NCBI RefSeq assembly: GCF_002846365.1 | Contig: NZ_PJMW01000002.1 | Location: 3,472,001 to 3,536,000, forward strand | Direction: 5' to 3' | DNA: 64,000 bases | From: Nocardia fluminea | GTDB lineage: Bacteria; Actinomycetota; Actinomycetes; Mycobacteriales; Mycobacteriaceae | Shown here: positions 60,239 to 64,000 of the stretch, in pieces | How the letters are laid out: each line of letters begins with the position of its first letter | Position numbering within the stretch: the first letter of the stretch is position 1 | Notes under the pieces: model-generated | Database searches by the model: none | What the model saw: the letters and a program-made list of their open reading frames with translations, nothing else | What the model was told of the DNA's origin: nothing | Program-made: the position numbers and the translations under genes

Positions 60239-61195
60239 ATGGCTGAAGTACTTGTGCTCATCGAGCACGCCGACGGTGCCGTGAAGAAGGTCAGCACCGA
60301 ACTGCTCACCGCCGCCCGTGCGCTGGGCGAGCCCAGCGCCGTCGTGACCGGCCCCGCCGGCACCGCCGACAAGCTGGCCGCCGCGCTGGCCGCCGGTGGC
60401 GCCGAGAAGATCTATGTCGCCGAGTCCGACGACATCGAGGGCTTCCTGGTCACCCCGAAGGTCGACGTCCTGGCCGGCCTGGTCGATTCCGCCGCGCCCG
60501 CCGCCGTGCTGGTCGCCGCTTCCGCCGAGGGCAAGGAGGTGTCGGGCCGCCTTGCCGCGCGCATCGGCTCCGGTCTGCTCGTCGACGTCATCGGCGTGAA
60601 CGCCGACGGTTCGGCCACGCACTCCATCTTCGGTGGCGCGTTCACCGTCGAGGCCAAGGCCACCGGCGACGTGCCGGTGATCTCGATCCGTCCGGGTGCC
60701 ATCGAGGCCGCCCCGCAGGCCGGCGCCGGCGAGCAGGTCGTCGTCGAGGTTCCGGCGCAGGAAGACGGCGTCGTGAAGGTCGTCTCGCGCGACCCGATCG
60801 TCGGTGGCGACCGCCCCGAACTGACCGAGGCGAGCATTGTCGTCTCCGGTGGCCGTGGTGTCGGTTCCGCCGACAACTTCGCGGTCGTCGAGGCGCTGGC
60901 CGACTCGCTGGGTGCCGCTGTCGGCGCCTCGCGTGCCGCCGTCGACTCGGGCTACTACCCGGGCCAGTTCCAGGTGGGTCAGACCGGCAAGACCGTCTCC
61001 CCGCAGCTCTACATCGCACTCGGCATCTCCGGCGCCATCCAGCACCGCGCCGGCATGCAGACCTCGAAGACCATCGTCGCTGTCAACAAGGACGAAGAAG
61101 CACCCATCTTCGAGATCGCCGACTACGGCATCGTGGGCGACCTGTTCAACGTCTCCCCGCAGCTCACCGAGGCCGTGAAGTCCCACAAGGGCTGA
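60239..61195 (+). CDS. etfA: Electron transfer flavoprotein alpha subunit
   Basis: 318 residues, FAD-binding partner of Etf[27 protein letters not shown] starts the N-domain. The FAD domain has [96 protein letters not shown], the most conserved EtfA block. AAGGAGA lies 9 bases before ATG 60239. Co-transcribed with etfB, and a terminator-like hairpin follows. The pair feeds electrons from beta-oxidation into the respiratory chain through ETF:quinone oxidoreductase. Confidence 0.97.
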   Translation: MAEVLVLIEHADGAVKKVSTELLTAARALGEPSAVVTGPAGTADKLAAALAAGGAEKIYVAESDDIEGFLVTPKVDVLAGLVDSAAPAAVLVAASAEGKEVSGRLAARIGSGLLVDVIGVNADGSATHSIFGGAFTVEAKATGDVPVISIRPGAIEAAPQAGAGEQVVVEVPAQEDGVVKVVSRDPIVGGDRPELTEASIVVSGGRGVGSADNFAVVEALADSLGAAVGASRAAVDSGYYPGQFQVGQTGKTVSPQLYIALGISGAIQHRAGMQTSKTIVAVNKDEEAPIFEIADYGIVGDLFNVSPQLTEAVKSHKG

Positions 61196-61218
61196 TAGCC
61201 ACCGGTTGAGTCGACCTC

Positions 61219-61265
61219 GGCCCGCGAAACCTGTTCCTGCGTCCGCGCGAAGGGTTTCGCGGGCC
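61219..61265 (+). terminator. Hairpin terminator after etfA
   Basis: GGCCCGCGAAACC (61219-61231) and GGTTTCGCGGGCC (61253-61265) form a perfect 13-bp stem with a 21-base loop, 23 bases after the etfA stop. Confidence 0.65.
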
Positions 61266-61282
61266 GTTGCCGTCTCTCCGAC

Positions 61283-61288
61283 TATCAT
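61283..61288 (+). promoter_or_regulatory. -10 element TATCAT of a probably leaderless gene
   Basis: TATCAT ends 7 bases before ATG 61296, and there is no ribosome site between, so the Uma2 gene message likely starts at its first codon. Confidence 0.45.
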
Positions 61289-61295
61289 CGGCGCT

Positions 61296-61940
61296 ATGTC
61301 CCTGCCCGGTGTCGAGCGTCCTGACCTGCCCGAATTCATGACGTGGGAAGAGCTGGAGCGGCTGCCCGAAGAGATCGCCGAACAGATCGAGTTGTGGGCA
61401 GGACGAGTTGTCTGGATGCGCCGAGGAGAGCATCAGACGGCGATGCGCCGATTTACCAACGAAATCGAGCGTTGTGCCCGAGATGCGATGTCCGCGCGAC
61501 CTGAGCATTGCTGGCGAGCGAACTTCGAAACCAACGTCTTCTTCGGCAGTGCCGGAAAATCTGACTTCGTCACCCCGGACTTCCTTGTGCACCGCTGCCT
61601 ACCGCCCGGTGCCGATATTCGCGGCACCGACACAGTGCTGGTCGGCGAGGTGCTGTCACCGTCGAACACTCCCTCCGAAAGGGAGGCGAAGAAAGCCCGC
61701 TACGCAGGTGCCGGAATTCCTTCGTATTGGGAAGTCGATCTGACGCCGGATCTGACCGGTATCGGAGCCCTTCGCGTGTACATCCTCGAGGTCGGTCACG
61801 CCGAACTCCCACCCGGCGTACGCCCGCTCCACCACGCGAACTACCTACTGGCGGGCGATTGGATCCCCAAATCCGGCGCGGGCATCTCCTTCCCCTACCC
61901 CTTCTCGATCGAAATCTCCTGGGCCGCGCTGGCTTTCTGA
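61296..61940 (+). CDS. Uma2-family (DUF820) nuclease-like protein
   Basis: 214-residue PD-(D/E)XK-fold protein. MTWEELERLPEEIAEQIELWAGRVVWM is the usual N-terminal helix and strand (EeYERLP...velidG). Then FVTPDFLVH with the first active-site Asp, TVLVGEVLSPSNTPSEREAKKARYAGAGIPSYWEVD with Glu and the conserved Lys-x-x-x-Tyr helix, giving the D, E-x-[V/L] layout. Uma2 proteins are widespread and often duplicated in actinobacteria and cyanobacteria; activity is unproven. GC is lower than its neighbours, and the start seems leaderless, which hints at recent arrival. Confidence 0.9.
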   Translation: MSLPGVERPDLPEFMTWEELERLPEEIAEQIELWAGRVVWMRRGEHQTAMRRFTNEIERCARDAMSARPEHCWRANFETNVFFGSAGKSDFVTPDFLVHRCLPPGADIRGTDTVLVGEVLSPSNTPSEREAKKARYAGAGIPSYWEVDLTPDLTGIGALRVYILEVGHAELPPGVRPLHHANYLLAGDWIPKSGAGISFPYPFSIEISWAALAF

Positions 61941-62074
61941 CAGCGGCTCCTGCCCGCCCGATCTGCGTGCTTCGGTTTCGGGGCAGGTAATCCGCGATAT
62001 CTGAATCATAATTGTTTTAGATTAGGGTATCGGGCAGCGTCGATCGACTCTGCCGAAGTCGCGGAGGAGTTTCC

Positions 62075-62305
62075 ATGAAGCGTCTGATGATCGTGGGTGT
62101 GCTGGCGGCTATGTCATCGACCCTTGGTGCCGGGATCGCGTCGGCCCAGTTGCCAGCGGAAGCCCGGGTTGTATCGGGTTCGCTCGGAACGGGATCCGCC
62201 GCCATTGGGAGCACCAGCTTCGACACGATCGATGCCAATCTCTCGCTAATTCTGCGGTGTACGCTGCTGCCCTCGCTGAGCGGCGCGCCGCGCTGTACGG
62301 GCTAG
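62075..62305 (+). CDS. Small secreted protein, 76 residues
   Basis: A clear signal peptide (MKRLMIVGVLAAMSSTLGAGIASAQ, cut after ASA) leaves about 50 residues with two cysteines (LILRCTLLPSLSGAPRC) that could pair. GCGGAGGAG precedes ATG 62075. The region before it (61985-62030) is AT-rich with GTTTTAGATTAGGGTATC, a likely promoter. No family recognised. Confidence 0.6.
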   Translation: MKRLMIVGVLAAMSSTLGAGIASAQLPAEARVVSGSLGTGSAAIGSTSFDTIDANLSLILRCTLLPSLSGAPRCTG

Positions 62306-62451
62306 CATTACGACTGTGATCGCACCGGCGGGTTGAGTGCTCGGGCTGTTCATGGCGCACTTGCTCTCGTTCCTGCTCTGCGGAATCGGGAGCGACCTCG
62401 GCAGCGGCTATTGCTCGTAGATCCAGCCGTTGAGTTCTGCCGCTGAAGTGC

Positions 62452-62670
62452 TTGCGCCCGACGTGGGTCTCGATCGATCATCACGGCGGTGCTCGTCGGG
62501 CTCTTCGCGCTGGGGTCATCGGGTCCGCGATGGGCGAGGTCTATGCCGCGACGGCCGCCACCGCCGCGGTGTTCGTGCTCACCGCGGCGCTGGTCGGCTT
62601 CGCGGCATCACCTTCGACAGGGCGCTGGATCCGCTATCGCAAGGGGGTGCGCGCGAGCCGTTGGCGATGA
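62452..62670 (+). pseudogene. Possible transporter remnant with one membrane span
   Basis: The frame reads ALRAGVIGSAMGEVYAATAATAAVFVLTAALVGF and ends with Arg-rich RWIRYRKGVRASRWR. This resembles the last helices of a DHA2-type major facilitator (ALGVAVLGS-like start, hydrophobic helix, basic tail), but the upstream part of such a gene is missing. The rest of 62306-62708 holds nothing I can name. It may be a relic or a chance frame. Confidence 0.25.
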
Positions 62671-62708
62671 TGGGCGGCGGTGCACGGCGTGGTCAGTAGG
62701 GTGGGCTG

Positions 62709-63677
62709 ATGTCGTCGGGGCGAGTGCCGGTGGTGTTGCCACCTTCGGTCGAGGAGACGGTGCGCGCGGTGTTCGGTGCGGCCGGGGCGCGGTGGATCGA
62801 CGGGTTGCCCGAGGTGGTCGCGGGGTTGGCCGCGCGGTGGGGGCTGACGGAGTTCTCGGCGCCGTTCGGTGGTGGCACGCACGCCTATGTGGCGGCCGCG
62901 CGGCGCGTGGGCGGGGCCCGGGTGGTGCTGAAGGTGCCGATGGTCGAGGAGGAGAACATCGCCGAGGCCACCGCACTGCACAGCTATGACGGCGACGGTG
63001 CGGTCCGGCTGCTCGATTTCGACCCGGCCAGCGGTGCGCTGCTGCTCGAATGGGCCCGTCCGGGCACGGAATTGCTCACCCAGCCGGGGTTTCCGAGCCT
63101 GGAAGGTCGACCGGAGCACGCCGACAAGGTGGCGTTCGCCTGCGCTCTGTATCGCCGCCTGCGCCGACGGCCCACCGCGGTGCCCGCCGGTTTTCCGGAC
63201 CTACCCCTGGCCGCCGATCTCGTGACCGGTCTCCGCGCACGGCTGACCGATCCGGAACCGGCACTGGCCGAACACCTCTCACCGCTGCTGCGAGAACAGG
63301 CAGCGCACGCGTGTGCCGAGTTGAGCGAGCCTGCCGGGGAACTGCTGATCGTCAACCGCGACACCCACCTGGGCAATATCGTTGCCGCCGAACGTGAGCC
63401 GTGGCTGTTGATCGATCCGAAACCCTGCCTCGGCGAAGCGGCCTTCGACGCGGGCTTCCTGATCATGATCCAGGTCCAGACCACCCCGACCCCCGAGCAC
63501 GCGCGCGCCGTCGTCGTCACGACCGCACGACACCTCGATGTCCCGATCGACCGTGCGCGCGCCTGGGCCTTCCTGCGCGCGATCGAGGAGATCGTCTGGT
63601 CGGCCGAGGACGGCGACGACGACACCCTCCCTTTGCATGTGGCGGTCGCGACGGCCCTGGCAGGCGACCCGTGTTGA
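62709..63677 (+). CDS. APH(6)-type aminoglycoside/hydroxyurea phosphotransferase-like kinase
   Basis: 322-residue kinase-fold protein like streptomycin 6-phosphotransferases. FGGGTHAYVAAARRVGGARVVLKVPMVEEENIAEATAL is the N-lobe with the ATP-binding Lys; GALLLEWARPGTELL is the hinge. The catalytic loop is LLIVNRDTHLGNIVAAEREPWLLIDPKPCLGEAAFDAGFL: Asp and Asn are kept, as is IDPKP with its metal Asp, though the usual LLHGDLHxxN is VNRDTHLGN. It could inactivate an antibiotic or phosphorylate a metabolite; resistance cannot be claimed. Start ATG 62709. Confidence 0.82.
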   Translation: MSSGRVPVVLPPSVEETVRAVFGAAGARWIDGLPEVVAGLAARWGLTEFSAPFGGGTHAYVAAARRVGGARVVLKVPMVEEENIAEATALHSYDGDGAVRLLDFDPASGALLLEWARPGTELLTQPGFPSLEGRPEHADKVAFACALYRRLRRRPTAVPAGFPDLPLAADLVTGLRARLTDPEPALAEHLSPLLREQAAHACAELSEPAGELLIVNRDTHLGNIVAAEREPWLLIDPKPCLGEAAFDAGFLIMIQVQTTPTPEHARAVVVTTARHLDVPIDRARAWAFLRAIEEIVWSAEDGDDDTLPLHVAVATALAGDPC

Positions 63678-63690
63678 GCCCGTGACTCGA

Positions 63691-63798
63691 GCTGAGCGGC
63701 TGCGGCAGGTTGAGCGGTTACGGCGGGTTGAGCGGCTGCGGCGGGTTGAGCGGCTGCGGCAGGTTGAGCGGCTGCGGCAGGTTGAGCGGCTGCGACAC
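63691..63798 (+). repeat. 18-bp tandem repeat, six copies
   Basis: Units of GTTGAGCGGCTGCGGCAG run from 63691 to 63798, with a few single-base changes; degenerate copies continue to about 63890. The unit is a multiple of three and, on the plus strand, the frame from GTG 63682 stays open to the window end, reading VERLRQ or VERLRR per unit. It lies between two convergent genes, so it is more likely an intergenic minisatellite than a gene. Confidence 0.9.
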
Positions 63799-63945
63799 GC
63801 TGCGGTTACGGCAAGCTGCGGCTACGGCAGGCTGAGCGCGCTGTGGCAGGTCGAGCGGCCGAGGCAGCCAGCACGGCTGCGGCAGCCCGCAGGAGTCGCC
63901 GACCGGATCGAGCCGCTGCCGACTCCACCAGGTCGACAGTGGCGC

Positions 63946-64000
63946 TCACCGCCGGTGCAGCGCGTCCAGCAGGGTCCGCACGATCGGGTTCTCGCGGGCG
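63946..64000 (-). CDS. C-terminal end of a gene continuing past the window
   Basis: On the minus strand the last codons read ARENPIVRTLLDALHRR then TGA. This ending looks like the C-terminus of a LysR-type regulator or similar, but 17 residues are too few to name it. Confidence 0.45.
   Translation of the reverse strand, partial: ARENPIVRTLLDALHRR

Overview
This is high-GC actinobacterial DNA, most likely from Nocardia or a close relative among the mycolic-acid bacteria (Mycobacteriales). The evidence is the class Ib ribonucleotide reductase genes, the many DUF3558 lipoproteins, a FecB-type lipoprotein, a GH57/GT4/methyltransferase set like the methylglucose-lipopolysaccharide genes of Mycobacterium, and F420-dependent luciferase-like enzymes. 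From memory, the backbone follows M. tuberculosis Rv3052c to Rv3028c: nrdI, nrdE, nrdF, fecB, ctaD, serB2, ABC ATPase, NUDIX, echA, methyltransferase, THUMP-like protein, acyltransferase, PQQ-propeller lipoprotein, GT4, GH57, methyltransferase, etfB, etfA.

Region 1 (1-15.6 kb): nrdI and nrdE, then a GIY-YIG homing endonuclease gene just after nrdE. The last ~235 bases of nrdE have about 51% GC against about 64% just upstream, and a different codon choice, so the 3' end of nrdE looks replaced together with the endonuclease gene. Accessory genes follow (DUF3558 lipoproteins, LLM oxidoreductase, a broken HAD-like gene, DUF899/TetR pair, MgtE with a structured leader and small upstream ORF). nrdF comes 10 kb later with its own pair of NrdR boxes, then an epoxide hydrolase.

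Region 2 (15.5-38.2 kb): an acyl-CoA synthetase/secreted lipase operon under a divergent TetR, fecB, and a large accessory block read leftwards: an orphan N-terminal piece of an adenylation domain, a 4507-residue three-module NRPS (C-A-T-E / C-A-T / C-A-T-E-TE), and a DrrA-type ATPase with two ABC-2 permeases. NRPS, ATPase and permeases overlap by 1-4 bases, so they form one unit: a short peptide with two D-residues is made and probably exported.

Region 3 (38-49.6 kb): core genes (ctaD, serB, chagasin-like lipoprotein, PTH2 hydrolase, ABC ATPase, NUDIX, enoyl-CoA hydratase, two methyltransferase-type genes, DUF1697, acyltransferase).

Region 4 (49.6-64 kb): envelope/polysaccharide genes (PQQ-propeller lipoprotein, NodB deacetylase, DUF4015 glycosidase-like protein), an unusual TerD protein fused to a PD-(D/E)XK-like nuclease domain, the GT4-GH57-methyltransferase operon, etfBA, a Uma2 nuclease-like gene, a small secreted protein, an APH(6)-type kinase and an 18-bp tandem repeat before the end of another gene. 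I saw no tRNA, rRNA or CRISPR array.
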